Assembly (NCBI GenBank): GCA_021464245.1
Contig: JADCRB010000068.1
Coordinates: forward strand, 251,427 to 315,426
DNA: 64,000 nucleotides
Reading direction: 5' to 3'
DNA from: Carallia brachiata
Lineage: Eukaryota; Streptophyta; Magnoliopsida; Malpighiales; Rhizophoraceae
Both the position numbers and the translations under genes were made by a program. The notes below the pieces were generated by a model. The model was not told the DNA's origin, ran no database searches, and saw nothing but the letters and a program-made list of their open reading frames with translations. Of this stretch, positions 33,656-46,899 are shown piece by piece (the first letter of the stretch is position 1; every line of letters starts with the position of its first letter).

Positions 33656-34125
33656 TAGTCTCTCTTTTCTTTAGATACATAATCCAAAAATTCATACCAC
33701 AAGAAAATAAAACTTTCATTCATCATACGATTCTTAATTCCAATATGATGTACAATAAGTAAGGATTCCTTCTGTTCATAATGAATCCTTATATCATCTT
33801 GGATACATAAGTAGTAGCACGAATCAAGCCACAAAGTATTATAAGGAAATTCAACTTTATTTGATTCGAAATATTCTCAGGCATGAGTCAAACTTATGGG
33901 TAATCTTCTTGATATTGTGTAACCTTCTTTGGAGAACTGACACTTGTCTCCATTTCATTCCTTCTTTCAATTCCAAGGATCATAATCAGACTGTTTTATT
34001 TATTGAATTGGTTGGCTCTTATTTTTCATTCATTTCCCAGCTTTCTTTTCCATAAGTTTAATGGAGCTCATTTGCTCCTGAACAAGCATACTAACCAATT
34101 CAATGATATTGCACTTTATCCTTAA

Positions 34126-36640
34126 TTTGCTTTAATGAATCTGAAATGGCCTATATTAGGAAGTAGTGAGTTTAAAAAAGTTGCACTAGAAAAAAGAAAA
34201 AAGAATTCTACTGTTAGTCTCATGGTCTTGAGTCTTACTGCTACATTAGTCAACTCAATTATAACTCTTATTGGTTGCGACCGAATAAACTTCATAGTTG
34301 TGAGTTTTGTTATTGGAGTACTAAGTGATTGATTTATTTGTAAAAAGAAAACATTCTGTTCTTTTGCATTTTTATTTATAAAATACTTTTCATAATTGTT
34401 GTAACAACAATTTTTCATAAATATAAGACTTAATCCGTTATTTCATTTCTACGTTAATGGTGTAACTTCTCTTTCTCAACGCTTAAATTAGTAATAGCAT
34501 CGAACTTATAAACCAGTTAACCAATCAAGTCAAGATTATAAGTATTAAGTGAAAATAGACTTATTCACATCATCAGAGAAGTTCAACTCATTAAATAAAA
34601 TAACAAATTAAGTATGCAAGTAAATCATAAAAGTTACAAAACTGTAATTGCTTATAATTCAGATTCAATCAATTAGAGTACATTGAGTTTTCCTTTGGGA
34701 AATCCCACAACACACTATCAAGTCAATACTACAATTAACTTCATATATATTAAATATTTTTCAATTAAATACATTTGACATCTTTGGATAAACAAATATA
34801 TGTAACCAAAAATATTAATATATGCTAATTATCGCTACTAATTACAGAATAATAATTTACTTTTGTGTAAATCCTGTAATTCTAATAATTAATAAAGCCA
34901 AATTATCCAATCATTTTCTTTTTATCATTAGTATTTCATTAAAATCATAGATAACTGACTATTGATGCCTATTGTTAAACATACCAGTTTGGCATTTTAG
35001 TGATTAACAAATTATAACAATAATGATTATTCAAACATTTTAATTTGGTCACTTTAGTAACAATCAAACTATAAATATAATATTGTATATAAACATACAG
35101 TTCAATATTATTTATAGTGCTAGACATAATATTCAAGTCCAAAAGTTATTAGATACATAGTTCAAAATTCACAAATGGTCACGGCCTATATACGTACATG
35201 GACTGAAACTGTAATTATGCAGCATAGACACATAACATTCTGCATTATTTTTTTTTCTTACATATCCCGTTGATCTTTGTGACTTCTTCATACAATGAAT
35301 ACTAGAAATTTCTTTGTGCTCTTAAGGAACAGCCGGGAGTTGATTTATGGAATTAAGTAAGTTCTTTGTCCTTTAATTCAATCATATATTTGTGGGCCGT
35401 TTAATAAGCAAGTTCGAGTTGCATACGCCGCTTTGTTCATAATTGAACAAATCAATAGATGTAGCTGACGGCGGCAAGACATTATCTTCGAACATCCAGT
35501 TTAGTGGCTGCAACTTATGTTTTTACAATTAAGATTTTTGGTTTAAAATCCTTCGACCACACGACATTCTTTTTACACTTAAGAAATTAATTATTCCTCA
35601 AGGTTGCACTGCCATCGTTCTATCGTTAAGGGATTTTATTCCCAAATTAGGATTGTAAATCGTAACTTACAACTTCGAGCACCTCAATAAAGGAATAATC
35701 ACAACATCCGTGTTGCTTTCTCTAGATTAAGGCTCATGTAGAAAATCTTGCAAGGAATTATATATTTCCTTTTGAACGTTAATAGTCAAACTAATGGCGA
35801 AACAACCCAAACTCTTAAAGCACACTTTATGTAATATATATATATGGGAAAATTTTAATGGCTGAAGGGAAAATTTCTAAAAAGTTGTCTGGAACTGTAA
35901 CTGACTGTATTAATTGTGCAATCAGTTTCATTTATTGGCAACGAAATGATAAGTGATTTTTTTTCTTTCATTTAGTTGCACTTGTAATTAAGGTGGTTGA
36001 ACAATAAATCTAATCAGTTGCATACTAGCAAATTCTCGAGCAAATTCCTCCGGCCATGTAATTGTGCCCTATATGTTCTATCACTTATCATAAAGCCCGG
36101 AAGCATTAGTATATATTAAATCACAATTCTCAATTACTATGGCCCCAAACGTAAATAAGCAATTGATATTTCTTTAAGGCCATCTTATTTTCGGTTATTG
36201 AACGATTAGAAATCGGGTATGTAGTTCTTAATCATACATAAAAAGTATTCATTTTTAAATTACAAGTTCTAATACAATTTGTTAGATTGAAAAATAAATC
36301 TATCATCATAAAATATAAGCTTTTTTGTGTCTTGAAACTGACTTTTACATCTTGAAACTGAATATAATCATCTAATTATTTTATAAATAACATATTTTTG
36401 AAATCGTTAATTCGTCTATATAGTTAGCCTTAATCAATTTCTCTCTCTCGACTTTTATTGGAATTACACGCTTTCAAATAGAGTTTTCGTGTGTGTTAGA
36501 AAAAGAAATGATCAGTTATATATATACAAATTTACACTTAATTTAGTATATATATTAATAATGAGATTAACAGTCTGGATTAATTTAATTAATTGATTAT
36601 TTCTTTATTAATTAAATTTTATTATGAATATTTTTTAATA
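34126..36640 (+). repeat. Block D, copy D4, without an NLR fragment in front
   Basis: Starts GCTTTAATGAATCTGAAAT, the same junction as in other copies, but the preceding sequence is copia-like rather than NLR. No solo LTR and no gag-only element are present, so it serves as an empty-site reference. The conserved island is at about 35370-35800. Confidence 0.75.
35846..36069. mobile_element. Small MITE in block D4
   Basis: Unique to this D copy. TIRs GGGAAAATTTTAATGGC and (reverse complement of the right end) GGGCACAATTACATGGCC. Flanked by TATAT/TA-rich sequence, so the TSD is uncertain. Confidence 0.5.
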
Positions 36641-38615
36641 TACGTATTCTTTAAGTATATTTTAAAAAAGAAAATATTAATGTTTTGAAATTTATTATTT
36701 CGGTTAGTGTTTTGATTGAAATTAAAATTAATATTTTTAAAATAAGAATGATATTTTTTAAACACCTAATATTTTGTATTTTTAAAAACTATCAATTCTG
36801 TTTAAAAATATTAATTTTAATTTTAATTAAAATATTAACTAAAATATTAAATTTTAAAATATTTAATTTCAAAATATATATTAGTGTTCACTTTGAAAAT
36901 ATTACTTTAAAATACAAATTAAAAATATTTTAAAGTATTAATGGTCGCTTCTCCATCCATGTCGATTAATAAGTGCTTCCTGTCTATCTTTTCCATCAAT
37001 GTGGATGCCCGGTTCCCCCAAAAAAGGAAAATGAAAATAATAGGACAAAGGATGTTCTATCATGGAAAATAATTGCGTTTGAATTTAGAAAAGACAAACA
37101 GGTAATAAAAATTGAATAACAAAAAGAAATGAATATTCATTATTCTTAATCACTGTCTTGAAATTTATTATCTTAGTTAGTATTTTGATTAACTTTTAAA
37201 ATAAGACTAATATGTTTTGAACACCTGATATTTTGTATTTTTAATAATTATCAATTCTGTTTAAAAATATTAATTTTAATTTTAATTAAAACATCAAAAA
37301 AAATATTTAATTTTGAAATATTTAATTTTAAAATATATATTAGTTTTTATTTTAAAAATATTATTTTAAAATACTAATTAAAAATATTTTCAAGTATTAA
37401 TGGCCGCTTCACCATCCATGTCGATTAATAAGTGCTTCATGTCTGTCTTTTCCATCAACGTGGATGACTAGTCCCCCCAAAAAAGGAAAATGAAAAGAAT
37501 AGGACAAAGGAAGTTCTATCATGGAAAATAATTACGTTTGAATTTAGAAAAGACATATAGAAAAAAAAAAAAATAGCCGAGGGAAAAAGAAGAAATGAAT
37601 ATTGATTATTTTTAATTACTGTCTTAAAATTTATTATATTAGTTGACATTTTAATTGAAATTAAGATTAATATTTTTAAAATAAAATTCTTAATTTTTTA
37701 AATACATGATATTTTATATTTTTAAAAATATCAATTTTGTTTAAAAAATATTAATATTACTATTAATTTTAATTAAAATATTAATTAAAATTTTAAATTT
37801 TAAAATATATATTAATGTTTATTTTAAAAATATTATTTTAAAATATTATTTTAAAATATTAATGGTCGCTTCTCCATCCATGCCGTTTAATAAGTGCTTC
37901 GTGCTTGTCTTTTCCATCAATGAGGATGACCTGTCCCCCCAAAAAAGGAAAATGAAAAGTGTAGGACAAAGGAAGTTCTATCATGGAAAATAATTGCGTT
38001 TGAACTTAGAAAAGACAAACAGGTAGTAAAAAAATGAATATACATTATTCTTATTCACTGTTTTAAAATTATTATCTTACTTCATGTTTTGATTAAATTT
38101 TAAAATAAGATTGATAAATTTTTAAACACTTAATATTTTATATTTTTAAAAAATATCAATTATATTTAAAAAATATTAATTTTAATTTTAATTAAAATAT
38201 CAACTAAAATATTAAATTTTAAAATATTTAATTTTAAAATATGTTTTAGTATTCACTTTAAAAGTATCATTTTAAAATATTAATTAAAAATATTTTAAAG
38301 TGTTAATTGTCGCCTTTCTAACCATATCGATTAATAAGTACTTCGTGCCTGTCTTTTCCATCAATGTGGATGACCTGTCCCCCCAAAAAAGGAAAATGAA
38401 AAGAATAGGACAAAGGAAGTTCTATCATGGAAAATAATTGCGTTCGAATTTAGAAAAGACAAACAGATAACAAAAAAGGAAAAGAAAAAAAAGAAATGAA
38501 AGGCTATCACACTCACAGCTTTCCACTAAAAAAAAAATCATCTTACTTATAAAAGGCCCCCTTTAATTATTAGCCCTTTATTTTTCACTATTTGTTTGTT
38601 TTTGCAACAAAAAAA
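36640..38615 (+). repeat. Promoter-module array 4, four copies
   Basis: Conserved blocks at 36943, 37402, 37864 and 38309 (spacings 459, 462, 445), the longest array in the window. It leads into the TATA box and leader of F4. Confidence 0.85.
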
Positions 38616-38967
38616 AAAAATGTATGGCTTTAGACTTTCGAAAAAGTGATCAGGTCCATAAAATCACAGTATCTCTCACAATTCCTTAATAGTGTATTTG
38701 GAGTGCAGTGATTAGAGGTGAAATATTCAGAGAAGCAAGAAAATTAGAAAAGAAATGAATAATCAGTTGTTTGGTGTGCAGGTGAAAATAGAAGGGAGTG
38801 AAAAGGAAGCGAAAGGTAGGCGAAAATTAGTGTGGGACCCACGTCAAAAATTTTATCCCCAAATTGGAGAGAAAGCTATCAGGAGGCAGACGGTTGTATA
38901 GTAAATTTACGAAATTGGCCTCAACAAAAAGGCATGAAACTAGGCAATGGAGAAAACAGTAAATTTA

Positions 38968-40853
38968 GGCCCTGTTTGGAATGAATTTTATTTTCTATTT
39001 TCTGTTTATTTTTCACAAAAAAACAAAAAATATGTTTGGTATTAATTTTGTTTTCTGTTTTATGTTGAAAAGTTAAAAATGTTTTTCAAAGAAAAAACAA
39101 AATTGGGAAAACAATAAAAACTAACTTTCCGATTTTATTTTTCACTTTTTTTTTCTATACTTTCTCTCACAACCTTTTCTCTCTCTATCCATCCTCTTTA
39201 CCATATCTCTTTTTACTCATCCTCTCTTCTATCCCTCTATATTTTTCCTCTCTTTACCCTCTCTCTCCTTTTTTTCTCTCTACCCTCTCTCTATTTCTCT
39301 CTCTACTCATTCTCTCTCTACCCTCTCACTCCTTTTTTATCTCTACCATTCTTTCTCTACCCTCTCTACCCTTTTTCTATCTCTACTATTCTCTCTCTAC
39401 CCTCTCTCTCTTTTCTCTCTCTACTCATTCTTTCTCTATCCTTTGTCTCCTTTTTCTCTTTTTACTATTTTCTCTACTAATTCTCCTTCTTCCCACTCTC
39501 TCTCTCTTCTTTTTCTCCCTCAACCATTCTCTCTACTTATTCTCTCTATACCTGCTCTCTCTCTCATTTTTCTCTCTCTACCATTCTCTCTTCTTTTTCT
39601 TGCTCTATCATTCTCTACTCGTTCTCTCTCTGCACACTCTCTCTCTCTCTCTTTTTTCTCTTTACCATTCTTTGTCTACCCAAATTTTCTCTACTTTCTA
39701 TCTACCCACATTCTCTCTCCTTTTTCTCGCTCTACTCTTATCTCTCTACCCTATATTTCTCCTTTTTCTCTCTCTATCATTATCTTTACTTGTTCTTTCT
39801 TCACCCTCCTCTCTCTGTCATTTTCTCTACTCATTCACTCTCTGCCCTCTCTCTCTCTCTTTTTTCTCTCTCTACTATTCTGTTCAGTGTTGTCAAACTC
39901 GAACCGGATCGGTGACCGGTTAGAAGTCCGGTCTGGGTTGTAGCTTAAATTCAAGTTGGATCAGGCCGGTCAAAATCCAGTCAACGGACCGGTTCAACCG
40001 GTCCCAGGTTGACCAGGTTGGTCACCTTTAATAGTTAGAAAAAATTTCACACAACTTTGTAGAATTTGGGTTTCAAACCCCTGACCTCCAACATGAAAGG
40101 TAAGCCTCATACTACTAGACTAACTTATAACTTATTGTGATTTTTTTTTTTTTTACTTATTATTTTCTCAAATGTCTCATATAATACACACACCATCATA
40201 TGTATCTAATAAATTAACACTTACAATTTTTTTTTTTGTTAAGACAACTATTAATTTTTTTAAATTGTTAATTCTACCTTATAATAAATTCTAAATCATA
40301 TATTTTAAATTTACAAATGTAAGTATTCTAATACATGCATATGTATTATAATATTCTATTTTACATATAAATTTTGATGTATAATATATATAAATATTTT
40401 TATATATATGTAATATTAAATACCGGTTTTACCGGTTCAATTTTCGGTTAAACCGGTTGAACAGGCTAGACCTTGAACCACTAAACTTTCCAGTTCAATG
40501 TCCGGTCCGGTTCTTACAATATTGATTCTGTTTACTCATTTTTTTCTCTACTCTTTCTCTTCTACCATTCTCTCTACTCACTCTCTTTCTTCTCTCTCTT
40601 TTTTCTCTCTCTACTATTCTCTCTACTCATTATCTCTCTACCATCTTTCTCTCTCTCTCTCTCCCCCATTTTTCTCTATATTTATACTATTTTTACCATT
40701 TCTCTCACTATCCTTTTCCTATCTATTTTTTATTCTTATAGGAAAAAAATAAAAATTGACGATAATAAATACAAAAATTCATCAAACAGCAAAAACAAAA
40801 AACAGAAAATGAAAAACAGAAATAAAAAACTGACAGCGTCTCCAAATGGGCCC
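38968..40853 (+). mobile_element. Tourist-like element T2 with pyrimidine tract
   Basis: Left end GGCCCTGTTTGGAATG, right end TCTCCAAATGGGCCC, flanked by TTA (38965-38967 and 40854-40856). About 1 kb of CT-rich repeat forms the interior, interrupted by U2. Confidence 0.8.
39887..40525 (+). mobile_element. U2: second copy of the CCGG-ended Mutator-type MITE
   Basis: TSD TTCTGTTCA (39878-39886) and TTCTGTTTA (40526-40534). Same position as U1, so duplicated with its host rather than inserted independently. Confidence 0.75.
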
Positions 40854-40966
40854 TTAGAAAGCTGACTTTGTACATTTGCTATAATAAAACACATGGGCAA
40901 CCCAATTTTTTTTATCCTTCTCACAGTCGATCAATATATTTGTGTATTGATTTGTGATGATTTTTT

Positions 40967-41470
40967 TTGGGATATAAATATTTTTAGTCCTAAAATTTTA
41001 AGTTTTTTTACGTTTGAGTAATAAACCTTTTTGACATTTCATTTGAGCCTAAACCTTTTGATTTCATATTATATCAGTCCTTTAAGTTACAAAAAGTGGT
41101 CAATCCATTAATAAATGAGTTTAACTTAATAAAAATCATTTAAAAAAGGTTAAATACATAAATTAAATATTTTTTTCATCAACAAAATATGCACATTAAA
41201 TATTTTTTAATCAACAAATATACGAATTAAATAGGTAATATGCATATTTTTGATAGAAAATAAATTCAATTCATATATTTAATCTTTTTTTAAATAATTT
41301 TTTGTAAAGTTAAAATCATTTATTAATGGATTGACCACTTTTTGTAACTTAAAGGACTGATATAGAATGAAATCAAAAGGTTTAGGATTCAAATAAAATG
41401 TCAAAAAATTTTAGGACTCAAACATAAAAAAAAAACTTAAAGATTTAGGAATAAAAATATTGATATCGCG
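40967..41470. mobile_element. Foldback MITE with arms of about 150 bp
   Basis: The left arm (GGGATATAAATATTTTTAG...) is the inverted complement of the right arm (ending AAAATATTGATATCGC). Both arms carry AAAAAGTGGTCAATCCATTA or its complement. It is absent from the equivalent place near 8391. A T-rich TSD of about 9 bp is possible but unclear. Confidence 0.8.
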
Positions 41471-42699
41471 ATCTTTTTTACATTTTTAAATTGAAAGTAA
41501 TATAAAAATATTTTATAAGTATGAAAATTTTATTATAATTAAAATTAAGATTCTATAAATCAATTAATATAAATTTAATTGTCATTAAATAAGAATTCTA
41601 TTAATTTATATATTCTTATTTTGGCTATAATTAAATTTTTATAGCTATACATTTGCTACTAAAATAAAATAATGAAAAAAAGTTGTTCTCAAATCCTTTT
41701 TTAAGGAAAAAATATTTTAAAAAATTTCAGATTTATCTATCTTTTCTTAAAAAAAAAAAAAAATTGCGTATTAAGGCAAATTAAGGCAAATTAAGCAAAA
41801 AAAAAAAAATTTAGGACATGGAAGCCCTTGTATACGGCGACAAAGCTAGCATACAAATGGGAAATAGATGTGTAACAATTTGTTTCACTTACCTGAACCC
41901 TGAAGATATCTTCAATTTGATGTGTTATAGGCAAGTCAACTACCCATTTGGTAAAAATATAATTCCCAAAAATAAATAAAATTATAGAAAAAAATAATTT
42001 TTTAGTACATAACTAACAAAATGTATAATTTAACTATTCATTTATTTGGTTCAAGGTTATGATAGTCATTTTAAATTAAAAAATTTTCTTTCTCTCTACT
42101 TTCTCCTCATATCCAAACAAATCATTATTTTCTTTCTACTTTCTTTCCTCTCATTTCTCTTGTCACTCCAAACAACACAAACAAAAAATAAATAAATTTT
42201 CTCCTTCCGCTTTCTTTCTCACTAATTTTTTTCTCTTTACTTTCTCTTTCCAACCCTTCTGCTCTCTAAACACACTGTAAGTATTCCTGATAGTACCACC
42301 CTACCAAGCAACATTTTCTGGGGTTCTAATATCTCCCATTCTAACCACATTATGTGCGCAATTCCCATCTCCCTGTAAGCTCAATCCTTTTCACAACTAT
42401 GTTCACAATGAAGGGCGATGACATGTGCACCATTTTACGTATCATTTCCATGGCCCAACACATTACAAGGCCACCACATAATGTGTCTTTGCCCAGCACA
42501 TCCACCACTACTAGCACGGCCGCCACAAGTGAAATTAGCAATCTGGGCAGCAGTGAGTTTGATCATTAAGCCATGAGTGGCTCCGAAGTCAATTGAAGAT
42601 GCTGGAGAAGGACCTTGCCGATGTCACCAAAGGCGTTAGTAGCGTCAGCGATGTAAAGGAGGATGTCAGCTTTAATTAATCTGAAATCAGGCATATTTA

Positions 42700-43853
42700 G
42701 GGCCCGTTTGGAGTGGTTTAAGTTTTCTGTTTTCTGTTTTCTGTTTTTTTTCACAAAAAAAACAGGAAACATGTTTGTTATTGATTCTGTTTTCTGTTTT
42801 TTGTTGAAAAGTTAAAAGTGTTTTTCAAAGGAAAAAATCAAATTGGGAAAACAATAAAAATAGCTTTCCGATTTTGTTTTTCACTTTTTTTTCTATACTT
42901 TCTCTCACAACATTTTCTTTCTCTATCCACCCCTTTACCATATCTCTCTTTACTCATCCTTTCTCTATCCCTCTATATTTTTTCTCTCACTACTCTTTCT
43001 CTCTCTCTCACTCATTCTCTCGCTACCACTCTCGCTCCCTTTTCTAGCTCTATCTCTACCATTCTCTCTACTACCCTCTCTCTCTCTATTTTCTCTCTCT
43101 ACTCATTATCTCTCTACCCTCTCTCTCCTTTTTCTATCTTTATCATTCTCTCTCTCCTCTCTCCCTTTTTTTCTATCTCTAACATTCTCTCTCTACCCTC
43201 TCTCTCTCTACTCATTCTCTCTCTACTCTCTCTCTCCTTTTTCTATCTCTATCATTCTCTCTCTCCTCTCTCCCTTTTTTTCTATTTATACCATTCTCTC
43301 TCTAACCTCTCTCTCTATATTTTCTCTCTCTACTCATTCTGTCTCTACCCATTCTCTTTCACTTGCTTCTTGTTTTACCATTCTCTCTACTCATTCTCTT
43401 TCTACCCTCTCTCTCTCTCATTTTTCTCTCTCTATCATTCTCTTTACTCGTTCTTTCTCTACCCTCTCTCTCTTTCTCTCTTTGTCATTTTCTATACTCA
43501 TTCTCTCTCTCATTTTCTCTCTCTACTATTCTGTTTACTCATTCTTTCTCAACCCTTTCTCTTTATGTCATTATCTCTACTCATTCTCTTTCTTCTCTCT
43601 TTCTCTCTCCTTTTTCTCTCTCTACTCATTCTCTCTCTACCCTCTCTCTCTCTCTCTCTCTCCCATTTTTCTCTCTATATTTATACTCTTTTTACCATTT
43701 CTCTCACTATCCTTTTTCTACTTATTTTTTTATTCTTATAGAAAAAAAACAAAAATTGACAACAATAAACACAAAAATTCAGCAAACAGCAAAAACAAAA
43801 AACAGAAATTGAAAAGCAGAAATAAAAAACTAACAACATCTCCAAACGGACCC
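42700..43853 (+). mobile_element. Tourist-like element T3, lacking the U insertion
   Basis: Ends GGGCCCGTTTGGAG and CTCCAAACGGACCC, with TSD TTA (42697-42699 and 43854-43856). The uninterrupted target is visible at 15228 (CATATTTAGAAAGTAATG). Its interior holds the empty U target TTCTGTTTA at 43529-43537. Confidence 0.88.
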
Positions 43854-45044
43854 TTAGAAAGTAATGAGTTGAAAACAAGCTGTCTTAAAAAATGAAAAAA
43901 AAAAATTTTTACTATTAATCCCATGGTCTGGGGTCTTAGTGTTATATTAGTCAACTCAAGTGTATATTCTTATATGACTCGTGACCTGAATAAATTTTAT
44001 GGTTGTGAGTTTTGTCATTAGAGTACTGAGTAATTGATTTGTTTGTAGAAACAAAATATTCGGTTCTTTTGCACTTTCTATTTATAAAATACTTTTCATC
44101 ATGTTGTTAATAACAACAATTTTTTGTAAATATAAGACTTAATCCGTTATTTTATTTCTATGTTAATAGTGTAACTTCTCTTTCTCAATGCTCAAATTAG
44201 CAATAGTATCCAACTTATAAACCAGTATAACAAGTTAAGTCAAGATTTATAATTATTAAGTGGAAATAAACTTATTCACATCATTAGAGAAATTCAACTC
44301 ATTAAATAAAAAAAATAAATTAAGTATGCAAGTGAATCATAAAAGTTACAAAACTGTAATTACTTATAATTCTAATTCAATCAATTAGAGTACATTGTAG
44401 TTTTCCTTTGGGAAATCCTACAACACACTATTATAAGTCAATACTACATTTAACTTTAATATATATATTAAATATATTTGACATCTTTGGACAAATAAAT
44501 ATATTTAACTAAAAATATTAATATATCCTAATTATCGCTACTAATTACAAAATAATAATTTACCTTTGTTTAAATCCTATAATTCCAATAATTAGTAATG
44601 TCAAATTATCCAATCATTTTCTTTTTATCATCAGTATTTCATTAAAATCATGGATAAATGACTATTGATGTCTATCATTAAACATACTAGTTTATTACTT
44701 TGCTGATTGACAAACTATAACAATAATGATTATTCGAACATTTTAATTTGGTCACTTTAGTAACAATTAAACTATAAATATAATATTGCATATAAAAATA
44801 CAGTCCAATATTATTTATAGTGCTAGAAATAATGTTCAAGTCCAAAAGTTATTAGATACATAGATCAAAATTCACCAGTGGTCACGGCCTATACGTGCAT
44901 GGACTGAAACTGTAATTATGCAGCATAGACACATAACATACTGCATTATTATTATTATTATTTTTGCATATCCCGGTGTTCATTACAAGGAATATTAGAA
45001 ATTTCTTTGTGCTCTTAAGGAACAGCCGGGAGTTTATTTATGGA

Positions 45045-45844
45045 TGTAAACAACAAAAAATGGTAAAAAATTTATTTTCATTTAATTGATGAAAATAACT
45101 AACCACCAAAAATGGTAAAAAGTTTATTTCCATTTGGTTGGTAAAAAAAATTAACCAAAAAAAAAAGTAAAAAGTCCATTTCCATTTGGTTGATGAAAAT
45201 AAATAATCACCAAAAAATGATAAAAAGTCTAATTCTATTTGGTTGGTAAAAATAACTAACCACCTTACCATTTTGACTTCATTTCTCCCACAAAATCCTA
45301 TAAATAGCATCATTTCAAATCTTTCAATCCATCTCATGCAAAGTAAAAATTTCATTTTATAAAACTTTGCATTTCTTCCTTTCTCTCTCTGAATATTTTG
45401 GGTGTATACTCTCTAATTGCCACTAAGTTAGATCTGTTAGATCAAAAACTTAAAATATTAAATATCTGAGTGGGATTAAGCCTCCTATAACGATCATCAG
45501 AGTCCATCCAGTCCGAGTGAGATCAAGCTCATACAGCCCTCACCAGAACCAGTCCGTTCCAAATGAGATCAAACTTCTATAGCCCTAATCGGAGTTCCAA
45601 CACCCCCTGAAATCAAGTCTCGGCCTTCAGTGGAATCCATTTCCTACAGTTTAAAATCACGCTGTGAAAATTCAACTTTTTTTATTAAAATCAAGTCATC
45701 GCAGCCCTGAACGACAGCACACAAGAACATTAATTGGAAGATCCACTGGAAATCGAACCATATAAATTTTAAATTTTTATTTATAATTTGTATTTATATT
45801 TTCGAAATCTAACAATTACAGGTTCGAGATTTTCTTCTGTTGCA
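45045..45844 (+). mobile_element. Solo LTR (same insertion as 10813-11563)
   Basis: TGTAAAC...TTGCA, with flanks ATGGA (45040-45044) and ATAAA (45845-45849). Same D position and same U3 repeats as the other solo LTR, so it predates the block duplication. Confidence 0.85.
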
Positions 45845-46899
45845 ATAAAATTAAGTTATTTGTCCTTTAATTCAATCATAAATTCGCGGGCCGTTTAATG
45901 AGCAAGTTCGAGTTACATACGCCGCTTTGTTCATAATTGAACAAATCAATAAATGTAGCTGGCGGCGGCAAGACATTATCTTCGAAACATCCAGTTTGGT
46001 GGCTGCAACTTGTGTTTTTACAATTAAGATTTTTGGTTTAAAATCCTTCGACCGCACGACATTCTTTTCACACTTAAGAAATTAATTATTCCTCAAGGTT
46101 GCACTGCCATCGTCCTATCGTCAAGGGATTTTATTCCCAAATTGGGATTGTAAATCGTAACTTACAACTTCGAGCACCTCAATAAAGGAATAATCACAAC
46201 ATCCGTGTTGCTTTCTCTAGATTAAGACTCATGTAGAAAATCTTGCAAGGAATTATATATTTCCTTTTTTTTTTAGTATGGATTATATATTTCCTTTTGA
46301 ACGTTAATAGTCAAACTAATGGCCAACAACCCGAACTCTTAAAGCACACTTTATGTATGTTCTATCAATTGTCATAAAGCCCGGAAGCATTACTATATAT
46401 TAAATCACAATTCTCAATTACTATGGCCCCAAACGTAAATAAGCAATTGATATTTCTTTAAGGCCATCTTATTTTCGGTTATTGAACGATCATAAATCGG
46501 GTATGTAGTTCTTAATCACACATAAAAAATATTCATTTCTAAATTACAAGTTCTAATACAATTTGTTAGATTGATAAATAAATCTATTATCATAAAATAG
46601 AAGTCTTTTGTGTCTTGAAACTAAATTTTGCATCTTCAAACTGAATACAATCATCTAATTATTTTATAAGTAATATATTTTTGAAATCGTTAATTCGTCT
46701 ATACCGTTCGCCTTAGTCAATTTCTCTCTCCCTACCTTTATTAGAATCACGCGCTTTTAAAAAGAGTTTTTCGTATGTGTTAGAAAAGAGATGATTAGTT
46801 ATATATATAAAAATTTAAAACTAATTCAGTATGTGCATCAATAATGAAATCAATAGTCAAGATTGATTTAATTAATTTATTATTTCTTTATTAATTAAA

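Larger units (their letters stand above)
30780..34125 (-). mobile_element. Degenerate Ty1/copia retrotransposon, no LTRs found
   Basis: On the minus strand, reading from high to low coordinates, remnants follow the copia order: possible gag (about 34100-33700), integrase (about 33655-32996), connector (about 32900-31870), RT (about 31870-31200) and RNase H side (about 31200-30780). Many stops and frameshifts. A Mutator-type MITE interrupts it at 32238-32837. The end points are estimates because LTRs are not visible. Confidence 0.75.
38690..42277 (+). mobile_element. PIF/Harbinger-like composite element P2, complete ends
   Basis: TIRs TAGTGTATTTGGAGTGCAG and (reverse complement of the right end) CAGTGTGTTTAGAGAGCAG. 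TAA follows the right end (42278-42280) and TAA (38687-38689) precedes the left end. Long, imperfect purine/pyrimidine-rich arms. It contains nested elements T2, U2 and a foldback MITE. No transposase. Confidence 0.75.
38616..42670 (+). pseudogene. NLR 5' fragment F4, interrupted by a nested transposon
   Basis: The leader and the first codons of the uORF (ATG near 38622) stop at 38689. The fragment resumes at 42278 with AGTATTCCTGATAG and runs to the common breakpoint at 42670. It contains GATCATTAAG where other copies have GATCATGAAAG, giving a frameshift and early stop. There is no Mutator MITE. Same subtype as F1. Confidence 0.85.
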
